Positions 55,468 through 64,000 of a stretch of 64,000 nucleotides of DNA are shown here, one piece after another. The stretch lies in NCBI GenBank assembly GCA_046329585.1, contig JAXLUI010000001.1, forward strand, positions 186,001 to 250,000, read 5' to 3'. The notes beneath the pieces were generated by a model. The model was not told the origin of the DNA, searched no databases, and saw only the letters and a list, made by a program, of their open reading frames with translations. Position 1 is the first letter of the stretch; every line of letters begins with the position of its first letter. The position numbers were made by a program, and so were the translations under genes. This DNA comes from DLKC01 sp002478885. GTDB taxonomy: Bacteria; Bacteroidota; Bacteroidia; Chitinophagales; Chitinophagaceae.

Positions 55468-56919
55468 CTATTGTTCTATATAAACTTTTTGCTGAACATT
55501 TTTTTCGCCCGTAAGCTGCACCACGTACATGCCGGAGCTTAATGACGGAAGGTTTACCTGCAACAATCCTTTGCTGCCCTGCAGGTCTTTGCGCAGCACT
55601 TCCCTTCCGCTGATATCAGTAATGCTTACATATTTAAACGCGCTGCTCAATTGCAGCATAATATAAGTATGCGCTACAGTAGGGAAAATTCTATCGGCAG
55701 ATGTATTAGTGCTGTTATATTCCTGTGATGCTATTGCAGCCGTGCTTGCACCAACACGGTACAAATTGCTATCCATTGCAACTGCATACATTTCGCCGGA
55801 TTCGTCGAGCCCATAGCTTTCGATAAAGGGTGGAATATTGCTTTGCAGGTTGGTTTCCAGGGAGCCATTGGCTTTTAATTTTACCAGCCATGCATTATTG
55901 GACGTAAAGTCGGACATTACAAAATAATTTCGCAGCGTGGGGTACGCGGCACCACGGTAAACATAACCTCCTATAACCGTTTCGCCGCCATTAGGCACAT
56001 CGTGCAAGTAAGTAAATTGCGGGAATGTATAGACTGAAGCCGGCCGGCAACCATCCAAAAGAAAATTCAGGTTCCCTTCATAACAAGGCCACCCAAAATT
56101 TTTACCTGCACCGAATTTAACCGGGGTGATAACGTTCAGCTCTTCGGACTGCTCTCCTTCTACGTCGGGTAGCCAGAGATTGTCCGTTTTATAGTCAAAA
56201 CTCCAGCGCCATGCATTGCGAAAGCCAAAAGCCCATATTTCAGGCCTCACCTTAGAGCTGTTTGCAAATGGATTATCAGTTGGAATACTGTAATAAGGCG
56301 CCTTTTTTACATTGACATTTATACGACACATTTTGCCATAAAGATTAGTACTGTCCTGCGAAAAACGCGTGGTAGAATCGGGGCTACTGCCATCGCTTAA
56401 CGTAAAATACAAGTAGCCGTCAGCGCCAAAATGCATTTGCCCGAAATGCGGCCCTCCAGTCGATAATCCATCAAAAGACAACAATACTGCCCGGGTGGCA
56501 AGATCAGCAGAATCAGGATTTTTGTTACTGGTTTGGTAACGGGCTAGTTCTGTTTTCCCGTTTTTTCCGGTGGACAGCAAAAAGAAAACCCTTGTCTGTT
56601 TATAGTTGGGAGCAAATTCAATACTCCAAATGCCCTGGTAGCCGCTGTTACCGATTATAGGACTAATGTCAAGAAAGGGTTTCGCCTGCAAAGCGTTGTT
56701 TTTTATGATGAGCACCTTTCCACCCTGTTCAACAATAAACAATCGGTTCGAGCCATCTCCTGCATTTTTAATTTCAAGCGGGCTAACCAATCCTTTTAGA
56801 ATACTTGTATAGGTAAGTTGCGGTTGTGCGCCGCCTTGTTTAGAGATTAAGATGAGTACGAAAACGCAGGTAAAAAACACATTTGCGTTTATGTAAGAAG
56901 AGCAAAATTTCGTGCGCAT
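55468..56919 (-). CDS. PQQ-dependent sugar dehydrogenase-like protein with T9SS sorting domain
   Basis: The start at 56919 (MRTKFCSSYINANVFFTCVF) gives a signal peptide ending at GGAQ and 483 aa; the frame extends to 56985 without support. The propeller domain shows the soluble-glucose-dehydrogenase pattern: GSNRLFIVEQGGKVLII, FGQMHFGADGYLYFTLSDGS, EIWAFGFRNAWRWSFDYKTD and GKNFGWPCYEGNLNF. The end YVSITDISGREVLRKDL to GMYVVQLTGEKNVQQKVYIE is a T9SS sorting domain. It probably oxidises a sugar at the cell surface; PQQ binding cannot be proven here. Confidence 0.88.
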   Translation of the reverse strand: MRTKFCSSYINANVFFTCVFVLILISKQGGAQPQLTYTSILKGLVSPLEIKNAGDGSNRLFIVEQGGKVLIIKNNALQAKPFLDISPIIGNSGYQGIWSIEFAPNYKQTRVFFLLSTGKNGKTELARYQTSNKNPDSADLATRAVLLSFDGLSTGGPHFGQMHFGADGYLYFTLSDGSSPDSTTRFSQDSTNLYGKMCRINVNVKKAPYYSIPTDNPFANSSKVRPEIWAFGFRNAWRWSFDYKTDNLWLPDVEGEQSEELNVITPVKFGAGKNFGWPCYEGNLNFLLDGCRPASVYTFPQFTYLHDVPNGGETVIGGYVYRGAAYPTLRNYFVMSDFTSNNAWLVKLKANGSLETNLQSNIPPFIESYGLDESGEMYAVAMDSNLYRVGASTAAIASQEYNSTNTSADRIFPTVAHTYIMLQLSSAFKYVSITDISGREVLRKDLQGSKGLLQVNLPSLSSGMYVVQLTGEKNVQQKVYIEQ

Positions 56920-57053
56920 GAAAATGAGTTTACTTAAAGAGTTAGATGGCAGTTTTAATAAAATTCCAGATTTTTCTTTACTCACAGGCTTAAAATAAGT
57001 AAAGACCTGCTTTTACCTGTAAAAAGAATAAATAACCGGCACCCAAATGGCGG

Positions 57054-59120
57054 CTACTTATACTGAATGCCCATATTCCAAAAGAGAAAGGCCCACTTGT
57101 CTGCCTGCTCCTCTATGATTTTTGAAGTGGGTTTTCCGGACCCGTGGCCGGCCTTGCTTTCAATTCTTATCAGCACAGGGTTATCACAGGCTTGCTTTGC
57201 CTGCAGTTGTGCTGCAAACTTGAAGGAATGTGCAGGCACTACCCGGTCGTCATGATCGGCTGTTGTAACAAGCGTGGCGGGATAACATGTACCTGGCCTT
57301 ACATTTTGTACAGGCGAATAACGATGGATATAATCAAACATTTCTTTGCTGTCGTCGGCTGTTCCATAATCGTAAGCCCAGCCCGCACCGGCGGTAAACT
57401 TGTGATAACGCAACATATCCATGACACCAACTGCGGGAAAACAAACACGAAACAAATCCGGCCGCTGCGTAATACATGCACCAACGAGCAAGCCACCATT
57501 GCTGCCTCCGGCGATGGCGAGATAATCCTTTGAAGTTATTTTTTCGCTGATCAAAAGTTCTGCCGCAGCAATAAAATCATCAAACACATTTTGTTTCTTC
57601 ATTTTAATTCCGGCATTATGCCACTCATCGCCATATTCACCGCCACCACGAAGGTTAGCTACCGCATACACACCCCCCGCCTCCATAAACATAAGATTGC
57701 TTGTGCTAAAAGCGGGTGTAAGATTAACACTGAAACCGCCATAGCCATATAACATGACCGGATTCTTTCCATTAAGTGTTATACCTTTTTTGTGTGTAAT
57801 GATCATCGGTATTTTCGTACCATCCTTTGAAGCATAAAACACCTGCGCGCTTTCATAATCATCCGCATTAAACTGAACCGCCGGCTTTTTAAAGACAACA
57901 GATTTTGCACTGGCAATATCATATTTAAATATCGTGGGCGGGTATACATAAGACGTGAAAACATAATACAATTCCCGCTCCTCCTTCTTTCCGCTGAAGC
58001 CCCCTGCAGTGCCCAGGCCAGGTAATGCAATTTCCTTTTGCCGGCTTCCATCAAGTCCATACTGAACAACATAAGAGACTGCATCTCTCAGGTATTGAGC
58101 ATAAATCTTTCCTCCACAGGTTGAAACCGACAGGGGAAATCTATCTTCCGGTATCAGGTCTTTCCAATGATCGGCGGTTGGCGTATCGGCATCCGTTACC
58201 ACGAGCCTTTTATTAGGAGCATTAAGGTTGGTAAAAATATATAGCTTGCCATTGTCTGAACAGGCAACATATTGCTCCGTGTCAAAACCGGTAACAACAG
58301 GCACGATCGGTGCGTTGCTTTCAGAAATATCCTGGATATACAATTCGTTACCATAAGTGGCATTGGCCGCTGTTATTACAAGAAAACGCTGGTCTTCGGT
58401 TATGTAAGCGCCAATATATCTCCTGGGTGTTTGTGATCCACCGAAAATGAGTTCATCATCCGATTGGTTGGTGCCAAGCTTATGATACATCAATTTATGC
58501 TGACTGGTAATGCCGCTTAACTGGCTTCCCTCCTTTGGCTGGTCGTAAGTACTGTAATAAAAACCTTCCTTCTTTTTCCATGCAATACCGCTGAACTTTA
58601 CTAAAAGCGTATCATCCAGCAATTGCCTGGTGAGCGCATTTATCACGATCAGTTTGTTCCAGTCGCTGCCACCCTCGCTGATCGTATAAGCAGCAAGCGA
58701 ACCATCCTTTGTAAACTCGATTCCCGACAAAGCAGTTGTACCGTCTGCTGAAAACCTATTGGGATCGAGAAATAATTCAGGGTCTCCGTTTTCCATTTGC
58801 CTGTACAACACGGCCTGGTTCTGCAGCCCATCATTTTTATAGAAGTATGTATAGCCGCCTTCTTTAAAAGGTGCTGAATATTTTTCGTAGTTCCATAACA
58901 TGGTCAGGCGCTTTACCATAGCATCCCTGAACGGAATTTGTTGCAAATACTGCTGTGTTACAACATTCTGCCGCCGTACCCAGTCTTTAGTGTCCTCTGC
59001 CATGTCATCTTCAAGCCAGCGGTATGGATCATTAACCTCTGTTCCAAAAAAATCATCGCTAACGTCAACTGTTTTTGTTACCGGGTATTGGCCGCTGAAT
59101 GCGCTATTGTATTGTGCCAT
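57054..59120 (-). CDS. Prolyl oligopeptidase family serine peptidase (S9A)
   Basis: The 688-aa product has no signal peptide (MAQYNSAFSGQYPVTKTVDV), so it is probably cytoplasmic. The N-terminal helix and propeller start DPYRWLEDDMAEDTKDWV is the S9A signature. The hydrolase domain shows YGYGGFSVNLTPAFSTSNL, nucleophile Ser540 in AGGSNGGLLVGA, Asp625 in DHDDRVVPAHSFKF and His659 in AGHGSGKPTSK. The enzyme cleaves short peptides after proline. It follows 57 nt... upstream of it lies a gap with a repeat pair, so it is probably transcribed alone. The 134-nt gap to the dehydrogenase-like gene downstream has no clear terminator. Confidence 0.95.
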   Translation of the reverse strand: MAQYNSAFSGQYPVTKTVDVSDDFFGTEVNDPYRWLEDDMAEDTKDWVRRQNVVTQQYLQQIPFRDAMVKRLTMLWNYEKYSAPFKEGGYTYFYKNDGLQNQAVLYRQMENGDPELFLDPNRFSADGTTALSGIEFTKDGSLAAYTISEGGSDWNKLIVINALTRQLLDDTLLVKFSGIAWKKKEGFYYSTYDQPKEGSQLSGITSQHKLMYHKLGTNQSDDELIFGGSQTPRRYIGAYITEDQRFLVITAANATYGNELYIQDISESNAPIVPVVTGFDTEQYVACSDNGKLYIFTNLNAPNKRLVVTDADTPTADHWKDLIPEDRFPLSVSTCGGKIYAQYLRDAVSYVVQYGLDGSRQKEIALPGLGTAGGFSGKKEERELYYVFTSYVYPPTIFKYDIASAKSVVFKKPAVQFNADDYESAQVFYASKDGTKIPMIITHKKGITLNGKNPVMLYGYGGFSVNLTPAFSTSNLMFMEAGGVYAVANLRGGGEYGDEWHNAGIKMKKQNVFDDFIAAAELLISEKITSKDYLAIAGGSNGGLLVGACITQRPDLFRVCFPAVGVMDMLRYHKFTAGAGWAYDYGTADDSKEMFDYIHRYSPVQNVRPGTCYPATLVTTADHDDRVVPAHSFKFAAQLQAKQACDNPVLIRIESKAGHGSGKPTSKIIEEQADKWAFLFWNMGIQYK

Positions 59121-59207
59121 TGCTGAATAGAACTAGATATTGCTTAAATAAAACCCTTGGTTGTTAGTGGTGCCGCTATTATCGTTGAAAAGAAGAGCAG
59201 TTATCTT

Positions 59208-59258
59208 GAGCCCGGCTGCATTGCGGTGGTCATCGCCTGTTGCGTCGCACAGTTGTGC
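59208..59258 (-). repeat. Dispersed intergenic element, left arm of a pair
   Basis: GAGCCCGGC, 22 nt middle, core complement GTTGCGTCGCACAGTTGTGC at 59239-59258. The facing copy begins 66 nt further on. Confidence 0.92.
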
Positions 59259-59324
59259 AACCGTACAAAAATGAGCAGGAACCAAAACCAATCTGCGCGT
59301 TCGTATTTTGAGTTGCGTTCTGCA

Positions 59325-59376
59325 GCACAGGAGTGCGACGCAACAGCAGTTTCATAGCCATTCTGAAGCCGGGTTC
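59325..59376 (+). repeat. Dispersed intergenic element, right arm of a pair
   Basis: Core GCACAGGAGTGCGACGCAAC at 59325-59344, 23 nt middle, then the full distal end GCCGGGTTC. It ends 6 nt from the 3' end of the minus-strand oxidoreductase gene. Confidence 0.92.
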
Positions 59377-59382
59377 AAAAGC

Positions 59383-60465
59383 TTATAATACCACTACCAT
59401 CCCCGTTCTTACGCTTTCGTCGCAGGCAAAGGCAATACGCAAGCTGTTCACCGCGTCTTCCACATGATCAGTAAGGTCGATATCTTCGTTGATGGCTTTC
59501 AAAAAATAGCGCTGCTCGCGGTTGCAGAGTTCCTGGTGGTCGGGTTCATCGGTAAGATTGATCCATTCATCTTGATGAACGAATTCATTACTATCGTTGA
59601 GATCGGCTTTGTGCAAACGCAGAGATTCCGTTTTGGTGTGTGCCTCTATAGAATCGGATTTGCCTTTTCCACCTGCGTCTTTTGCAACAATGGAAACACA
59701 ACCTTTTGGGCCGATCACATCTTTTACAAAAAAAGCCGTCTCACTTATCATTGGTCCCCAACCTGCTTCGTACCAACCTACGGAACCGTCTTCAAAACGA
59801 ATCTGCAATTGCCCGTAGTTATAATTGCCGGCGGGAATTTCTTCTGTTAGCCTTGCGCCGATGGCGCTCACCTGCATGGGTTTGCTGCGCACCATCTGGC
59901 ACATAACATCAATATAATGCACGCCGCAGTCAACGATCGGGCTCAGGCTATTCATCAGGTTGCGGTGCACATTCCACATATAGCCATGGCTTTGCTGGTT
60001 AAGGTTCATACGCATTACCAGTGGCTTGCCAAGTTGTTGTGCTATTTCAATAAACTTCTCCCAGGAAGGATGATGGCGCAGTATATAGCCGACCACGAGC
60101 TTTTTGCCGGCTTTGCTGGCTGCTGCTGCAACACGTTCGGCGCCGGCGACGGTATCAGCAAGGGGCTTCTCAATAAAAACATGACAACCATTTTCCAAAG
60201 CCATGATAGCAAATTGCTCGTGCGTATCTGGATAAGTTGAAATGCAAACGGCGTCGGGCTTTGTGGCCTCGAGCGCAGCAGCGTAATCAGAAAACAGCGG
60301 ATAGCCGCCACCAAGTTTTTCATTCAATACTTCTTTACTTTTCCCGGTGGAAACAATTCCACAAATTTCAAAGCCAGTGTTGTGGTGATAAGCGGTTGCA
60401 TGTGAGGCGCCCATATTGCCACACCCTACAACCAACACGCGTACCGTTTTTGTTTGAGCAGACAT
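59383..60465 (-). CDS. Gfo/Idh/MocA family NAD(P)-dependent oxidoreductase
   Basis: The 360-aa protein starts with a Rossmann fold, VLVVGCGNMGASHATAY (Gly15-x-Gly17), then DAVCISTYPDTHEQFAI and the family motif IEKPLA (Glu99-Lys100-Pro101) that carries the catalytic Lys. The C-terminal domain has VDCGVHYIDVMCQM with the Asp-x-Gly-x-His pattern and EAGWGPMISETAFFV. These enzymes oxidise or reduce sugars and inositols. No neighbouring sugar genes narrow the substrate. Confidence 0.93.
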   Translation of the reverse strand: MSAQTKTVRVLVVGCGNMGASHATAYHHNTGFEICGIVSTGKSKEVLNEKLGGGYPLFSDYAAALEATKPDAVCISTYPDTHEQFAIMALENGCHVFIEKPLADTVAGAERVAAAASKAGKKLVVGYILRHHPSWEKFIEIAQQLGKPLVMRMNLNQQSHGYMWNVHRNLMNSLSPIVDCGVHYIDVMCQMVRSKPMQVSAIGARLTEEIPAGNYNYGQLQIRFEDGSVGWYEAGWGPMISETAFFVKDVIGPKGCVSIVAKDAGGKGKSDSIEAHTKTESLRLHKADLNDSNEFVHQDEWINLTDEPDHQELCNREQRYFLKAINEDIDLTDHVEDAVNSLRIAFACDESVRTGMVVVL

Positions 60466-60642
60466 ATCAATAATTTAAGATGATGAGTAAAACAGTTTGT
60501 AAATATGCCGATAATTTTATTAAGGTGCATACCAAAACAATTGACGGAGTTTATTAAAACTGCCAATACACGACAATGTTGTGCCACTGCCTGCTGCCAG
60601 GATGTTACCTTTTAAAACATATATTCGTAGACAAAACAATAC

Positions 60643-61971
60643 ATGTTTATGAAAAAGCTGTTACCGCTTCTCTTTATTCCTTTATCACTTACCGCGCAGA
60701 AAGATTACTCCCGGTTGCTTGACGATTACATGCAGGCCCAGGTAAACGTAAAGCAGTTTAGCGGTACTGTATTGGTGATGAGCCACAATAAACCACTGCT
60801 CGAAAAAGGGTATGGCCTCGCAGACTATGAATGGAATATTTCCAATATTCCGCAGTCAAAATTCCGCATAGGTTCTATCACCAAGCAATTTACGGCTGCA
60901 GCCATACTTCAACTGGAAGAGCAGGGTAAACTGAGCACCGATGATAAGCTAAGCAAATACATTCCCGGTTACCCTAAGGGCGACAGTGTAACGCTGCACA
61001 TGTTGCTTAACCATACATCCGGCATTGCCAACTATACCGATTTGCCAGAATTTGAAGGAGTAGCAAGACAATCATGGACAAAGGATTCCATGATATCCTT
61101 TTTTAAAAACAAGCCCTATAATTTTTCACCCGGAAGCAAATGGGCTTATTCAAACTCGGGGTTCTTTTTGCTCGGCTACATCATCGAAAAAGTGAGCGGG
61201 CAATCATATAACGATTACCTGCGGCAACACATCCTCGATAAAATCAACATGACAAACACAGGCATTGATAACCTCGATACCATTCTGCCTATGCGTGTAA
61301 GAGGATATAAGCAGCAGGACAAAAGGATCATGAACGCTGATTTTATTGCCATGGAATGGCCGTTCAGCGCTGGTGTTATATATTCAACTGTAGAGGACCT
61401 TTATAAATGGGATCGCGCCCTTTATAACAATTCGGTTATCAGCGAGGGCTCCAGGAAAAAGATGTTCACTCCGGGTATGAACAATTACGGCTTTGGTATT
61501 TTGATCGACAGCTTTGAAAATCACTTACGTATCTGGCATAACGGTGGCATTCCGGGTTTTGTTTCCAATATAAGCCGGTATGTTAATGATGATGTTTGCA
61601 TAGTTGTTTTATCAAACAACGAATCCAATGCAGACCTTGTTTCCAATGCGTTGGCAAAGATTGTCTTCGGTCTCCCCGTTGAATTGCCTTACGAACACAA
61701 GGAGATACCTGTTGATGCAGCCACGCTTGACCGTTATGTTGGTAAATACAAAGCCTTTCTTACGCTAGAAGTAATAAAAAAAGATGGCAGGCTTTACCGC
61801 CATCGCGATGGTACGCCGGATATTGAATTAAAGGCAGAGTCACCTACAAAATTCTTCTACGCCGACGGATCTGACCGCCAACTCGAATTTGAAGTAGATA
61901 AAGCAGGCAAGGTTGTGAAAATATGGTTTATCAATAACGGCGAAAGAGGCGAAATGCAAAAGCTCAATTGA
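60643..61971 (+). CDS. Beta-lactamase/DD-peptidase family serine hydrolase (class C type)
   Basis: The 442-aa product has a signal peptide (MFMKKLLPLLFIPLSLTAQ; ATG at 60649 may be the true start). Motifs are Ser78-Ile-Thr-Lys81 (SxxK), Tyr169-Ser-Asn171 (YxN) and His299-Asn-Gly-Gly (HxG in place of KTG). Supporting stretches are HMLLNHTSGIANYTDL and SAGVIYSTVEDLYKW. The C-terminal 110 residues form a small beta domain (VGKYKAFLTLEVIKKDGRLY). The family includes class C lactamases, DD-peptidases and esterases; the reaction here is open. Confidence 0.92.
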   Translation: MFMKKLLPLLFIPLSLTAQKDYSRLLDDYMQAQVNVKQFSGTVLVMSHNKPLLEKGYGLADYEWNISNIPQSKFRIGSITKQFTAAAILQLEEQGKLSTDDKLSKYIPGYPKGDSVTLHMLLNHTSGIANYTDLPEFEGVARQSWTKDSMISFFKNKPYNFSPGSKWAYSNSGFFLLGYIIEKVSGQSYNDYLRQHILDKINMTNTGIDNLDTILPMRVRGYKQQDKRIMNADFIAMEWPFSAGVIYSTVEDLYKWDRALYNNSVISEGSRKKMFTPGMNNYGFGILIDSFENHLRIWHNGGIPGFVSNISRYVNDDVCIVVLSNNESNADLVSNALAKIVFGLPVELPYEHKEIPVDAATLDRYVGKYKAFLTLEVIKKDGRLYRHRDGTPDIELKAESPTKFFYADGSDRQLEFEVDKAGKVVKIWFINNGERGEMQKLN

Positions 61972-61985
61972 TAAGAAAAGATTTT

Positions 61986-62037
61986 GAACCCGGCTTTTGC
62001 ATTTCAATTTAACTTTTCTTGCGTCGCACTTTTCAAC
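61986..62037 (-). repeat. Dispersed intergenic element, subfamily A
   Basis: GAACCCGGC begins 15 nt after the hydrolase stop; after 23 nt CTTGCGTCGCACTTTTCAAC (62018-62037) keeps the inner core. Confidence 0.82.
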
Positions 62038-62095
62038 GTTCACAACACTACGGAGCATATTTTTTTCGTGCTGGCAATTTCAATCATAAATTAAT

Positions 62096-62473
62096 ATGAA
62101 AGCAATACTTAACAGCATTATTCTTTTTGTTGGCGATACCAACAAGCTAAAAGAATTTTATTCAACCATATTCGGCTTTGAGGTGCTGGAAGAAATCCCC
62201 GGTCAATGGGTGTTATTGAATGCAGGAGCATGTACAATAGGTTTGCATAAAGTTGGCAAAGCGTACGAACCCGCGCCGGGTGTTTTGTTTAAGGCAGAAA
62301 GCAATACCAAAACGGTTTTCGAATTAGAAGCAGATATTGCCGGTATGCGCGAAGTATTGTTGAAGGCAAATATCAGCATCGGTGACATTAAATCGTATGA
62401 CAATTACGACTACCTGCTTTGTGATGGTGAAGATCCGGAAGGAAACGTTTTTCAGCTTAAGCAGAGAAAATAA
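62096..62473 (+). CDS. VOC superfamily (glyoxalase/bleomycin resistance) protein
   Basis: The 125-aa protein has the two beta-alpha-beta-beta-beta modules of the family: SIILFVGDTNKLKEFYSTIF, GFEVLEEIPGQWVLLNAG and YLLCDGEDPEGNVFQLKQR. The metal-ligand positions include a late Glu (DPEGN-x-x-x-L), but the first His is not obvious, so it may be metal-free. The substrate is unknown. The 3' end faces a terminator at 62551. Confidence 0.9.
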   Translation: MKAILNSIILFVGDTNKLKEFYSTIFGFEVLEEIPGQWVLLNAGACTIGLHKVGKAYEPAPGVLFKAESNTKTVFELEADIAGMREVLLKANISIGDIKSYDNYDYLLCDGEDPEGNVFQLKQRK

Positions 62474-62550
62474 CAATACTTATGCTTACAAATGATAAAG
62501 TGTGGCCTGCTTGTGAGCGATGCAGGTAAGCAGGTGCTATTGCGCAAGAA

Positions 62551-62580
62551 AAGCCCGGCTATTTTTCTAAAGCCGGGCTT
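62551..62580. terminator. Bidirectional terminator between convergent genes
   Basis: AAGCCCGGCT (62551-62560) and AGCCGGGCTT (62571-62580) make a perfect 10-bp stem with the loop ATTTTTCTAA. A-rich and T-rich tracts lie beside it. The arm GCCCGGCT matches the GC-rich end of the dispersed element. Confidence 0.9.
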
Positions 62581-62621
62581 ATACTATGATTCATTACCAA
62601 TAAATCTGTTGAGTATTCCTA

Positions 62622-64000
62622 TCACCTTTTCTTAACCCCACCTGCAGGTCTTGCCGCGGGTTTTGGAGCTGGCCGGGCAGCCGGTTTTTGCACAGGCTTC
62701 TGGGCCTGGTTGAAGTTATTTGTGCGGTTATTCCCTTTGTCCCTCATTTGCATATCCCGGTTAATGGTGCCCGCTGGTGGCTTTTGACCAGGCTTTGTGT
62801 TCGGCATCCTGTTATCAGGCGCCGGCTGCTTATTATTGGTAGGTTTCCAATCTTTAGATTTGTTGTCGCGCTGGTTTATATTACCCTTGTCATCGCGCTG
62901 GAAGACGTTACCATCCTTGTCTGCAAAAACATTGTTCTTTGTGTCTGCAGGTTTTGCAACAGGCTTGTTGTTATTGTTAATTCCCGGCTTGTTATTATTG
63001 TTGCCGATACCGCCCTTATTGTTGTTGCCAGGCCTGTTATTGTTATTTATCTTACTGCTTACATTTCCATTATTAACCTTGTTCTTTGTGGTAACACCTT
63101 GTTTGTTATTATAAAGATTGTTGCGGTTATTGCTGTTAATATTAATGTTGTTGTTAATAGTAATATTGTTGTTGCCGTAATGATTACCACCCGGCCTTCC
63201 ATAGTAGCCGCCACCGCCATAATGCGGACGATAATAAGGAGGCCTATACATTGGCGGCCCCCACCAACCACCGCCATAGCCATATCCGTAACCGCCCCCG
63301 AAGTGGAAACCAATATGCATAAACCCTACGTTGAATCCATAGCTGATAGACCAGCCTGTCCACGGGTTGTAACTGAAACCGAAACCCCAGGTACAGGGAC
63401 GTGGATAATAAATGCTACCATACCACGGGCGATAATAGAAGCCCGTTCCGAACACCACCACGGGATCTCCTTGTATATAAGCACCGAGATAGCCTGCGGT
63501 ATATCCCTGTATCGTATATTCAGGAGTTACCTGGTATATATACACAAACTTGGCGCTGTATGCGGCGCTCTTTGCCGGAATGTTTTCTACGTCACGCGGC
63601 CGCTCAGTTGCAACGGCCCATGGACCTTTGGCAGAACTTCCGGTAAACCAAACACCGTTATCAAGCGCGAAGTATTTTCCTCCCGCATCTTTTAAAATGG
63701 TCAGGTTCGAATTCTCGGCAAGCTGAAGCGTGGTACCATCGATCTGGGAGAATTTGGGGTCACCGTCGTACTCCACTTTTACCGTGGCTGTTTTGCGGTC
63801 TACCTTTGCGGTCTGCGGGATCTCCGCATCTATCATTGCTTCCTCAGCCTCGTCGGTGCCGGCAACACTGGCAAGCACTTCGTCCTTGTCTGATCCCGGT
63901 GGTATATTGGAAAAATCTGCGGGCAGTTTATCTGGCTCGTTATAAGTCCACGGCCCGTTTAGTGAAGACGATTTATACCACCTGCCGGAGATAAGAATAT
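62622..64000 (-). CDS. Secreted Asn-rich protein with two WY(F)-x-GPW domains (partial, 5' end outside the window)
   Basis: The frame stays open to the window end, so the start is missing; the GTG at 63878 is internal. At least 459 codons are visible. Two related segments occur: SGRWYKSSSLNGPWTYNE with LPADFSNIP (beyond 63878), and NGVWFTGSSAKGPWAVATER with a matching Pro tail. They resemble proteins annotated as carbohydrate-binding family V/XII. Next come VYIYQVTPEYTIQGYTAGYL and a Gly/Tyr/Pro-rich stretch, and then a low-complexity tail rich in Asn, later Pro/Lys/Ala (KPAARPAPKPAARPAGG). Surface exposure is likely; binding of glycan is inference. Confidence 0.8.
   Translation of the reverse strand, partial: ILISGRWYKSSSLNGPWTYNEPDKLPADFSNIPPGSDKDEVLASVAGTDEAEEAMIDAEIPQTAKVDRKTATVKVEYDGDPKFSQIDGTTLQLAENSNLTILKDAGGKYFALDNGVWFTGSSAKGPWAVATERPRDVENIPAKSAAYSAKFVYIYQVTPEYTIQGYTAGYLGAYIQGDPVVVFGTGFYYRPWYGSIYYPRPCTWGFGFSYNPWTGWSISYGFNVGFMHIGFHFGGGYGYGYGGGWWGPPMYRPPYYRPHYGGGGYYGRPGGNHYGNNNITINNNININSNNRNNLYNNKQGVTTKNKVNNGNVSSKINNNNRPGNNNKGGIGNNNNKPGINNNNKPVAKPADTKNNVFADKDGNVFQRDDKGNINQRDNKSKDWKPTNNKQPAPDNRMPNTKPGQKPPAGTINRDMQMRDKGNNRTNNFNQAQKPVQKPAARPAPKPAARPAGGVKKR

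Noticed and set aside
62688..63695. A 335-aa + strand open frame opposite the Asn-rich gene
   Set aside because: It is the mirror of the AAT/AAC-biased tract; its Val/Ile-rich composition is what the complement of Asn codons gives.
1..64000. CRISPR arrays, tRNA or rRNA genes, transposases, prophage genes
   Set aside because: None was seen. The dispersed elements are too far apart and too variable in their middles to be CRISPR repeats.

Overview
The window is a chromosomal segment of a Bacteroidota bacterium, most likely from the Chitinophagaceae or a close relative. The evidence is the set of secreted proteins with type IX secretion (T9SS) C-terminal sorting domains, the weak Shine-Dalgarno sites with A-rich leaders, one -33/-7 promoter of the TTG/TAnnTTTG type, and families common in that group (DUF6515, GH127, an HGSNAT-like membrane protein, bacterial alpha-2-macroglobulin). 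The species cannot be named from the sequence. No rRNA, tRNA, CRISPR array, transposase or prophage was seen.

Layout. 0.1-8.2 kb: a very large alpha-2-macroglobulin-like protein, an FAD oxidoreductase and a tiny exported protein. 8.3-15.8 kb: six co-oriented genes that look like one envelope system, namely two coiled-coil proteins (one with two membrane helices), a membrane-anchored substrate-binding/OmpA fusion, an ABC permease and its ATPase, and a large SPFH protein with four N-terminal beta repeats. 15.9-20.5 kb: GH43-type protein, amidohydrolase, amino-acid permease. 20.5-26.1 kb: T9SS-domain gene remnant, T9SS esterase, XdhC, thioesterase, methyltransferase, TspO. 26.3-34.1 kb: FUSC transporter, DUF3857 protein, RDD protein, lipoprotein, class A beta-lactamase-like enzyme, DUF1415. 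34.2-43.4 kb: efflux operon (adaptor, TolC, ATPase, two FtsX-type permeases) followed by an NtrC-class response regulator and histidine kinase; a sigma-54-type promoter with an 18-bp palindromic site lies in front of the first gene. 43.9-64 kb: single metabolic and secreted genes (deaminase, HGSNAT-like protein, aminopeptidase P, T9SS proteins, GH127, prolyl oligopeptidase, Gfo/Idh/MocA enzyme, beta-lactamase family, VOC) and, cut by the window end, an Asn-rich secreted protein.

The strongest unexplained signal is a dispersed intergenic element of about 50 bp, found about 24 times. Its 20-bp core is GTACAAGTGTGCGACGCAAC; after 19-23 variable bases comes a GCCGGGTTC-like end. Copies lie only between genes, occur singly or as tail-to-tail pairs, and form two subfamilies whose differences preserve a dyad inside the core. 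In the repeat entries strand + means the core reads GTACAAG... on the + strand. A second unusual signal is a degenerate heptanucleotide array at 47.7-47.8 kb.

All functional calls rest on reading translated proteins and motifs by eye; no database search was run.
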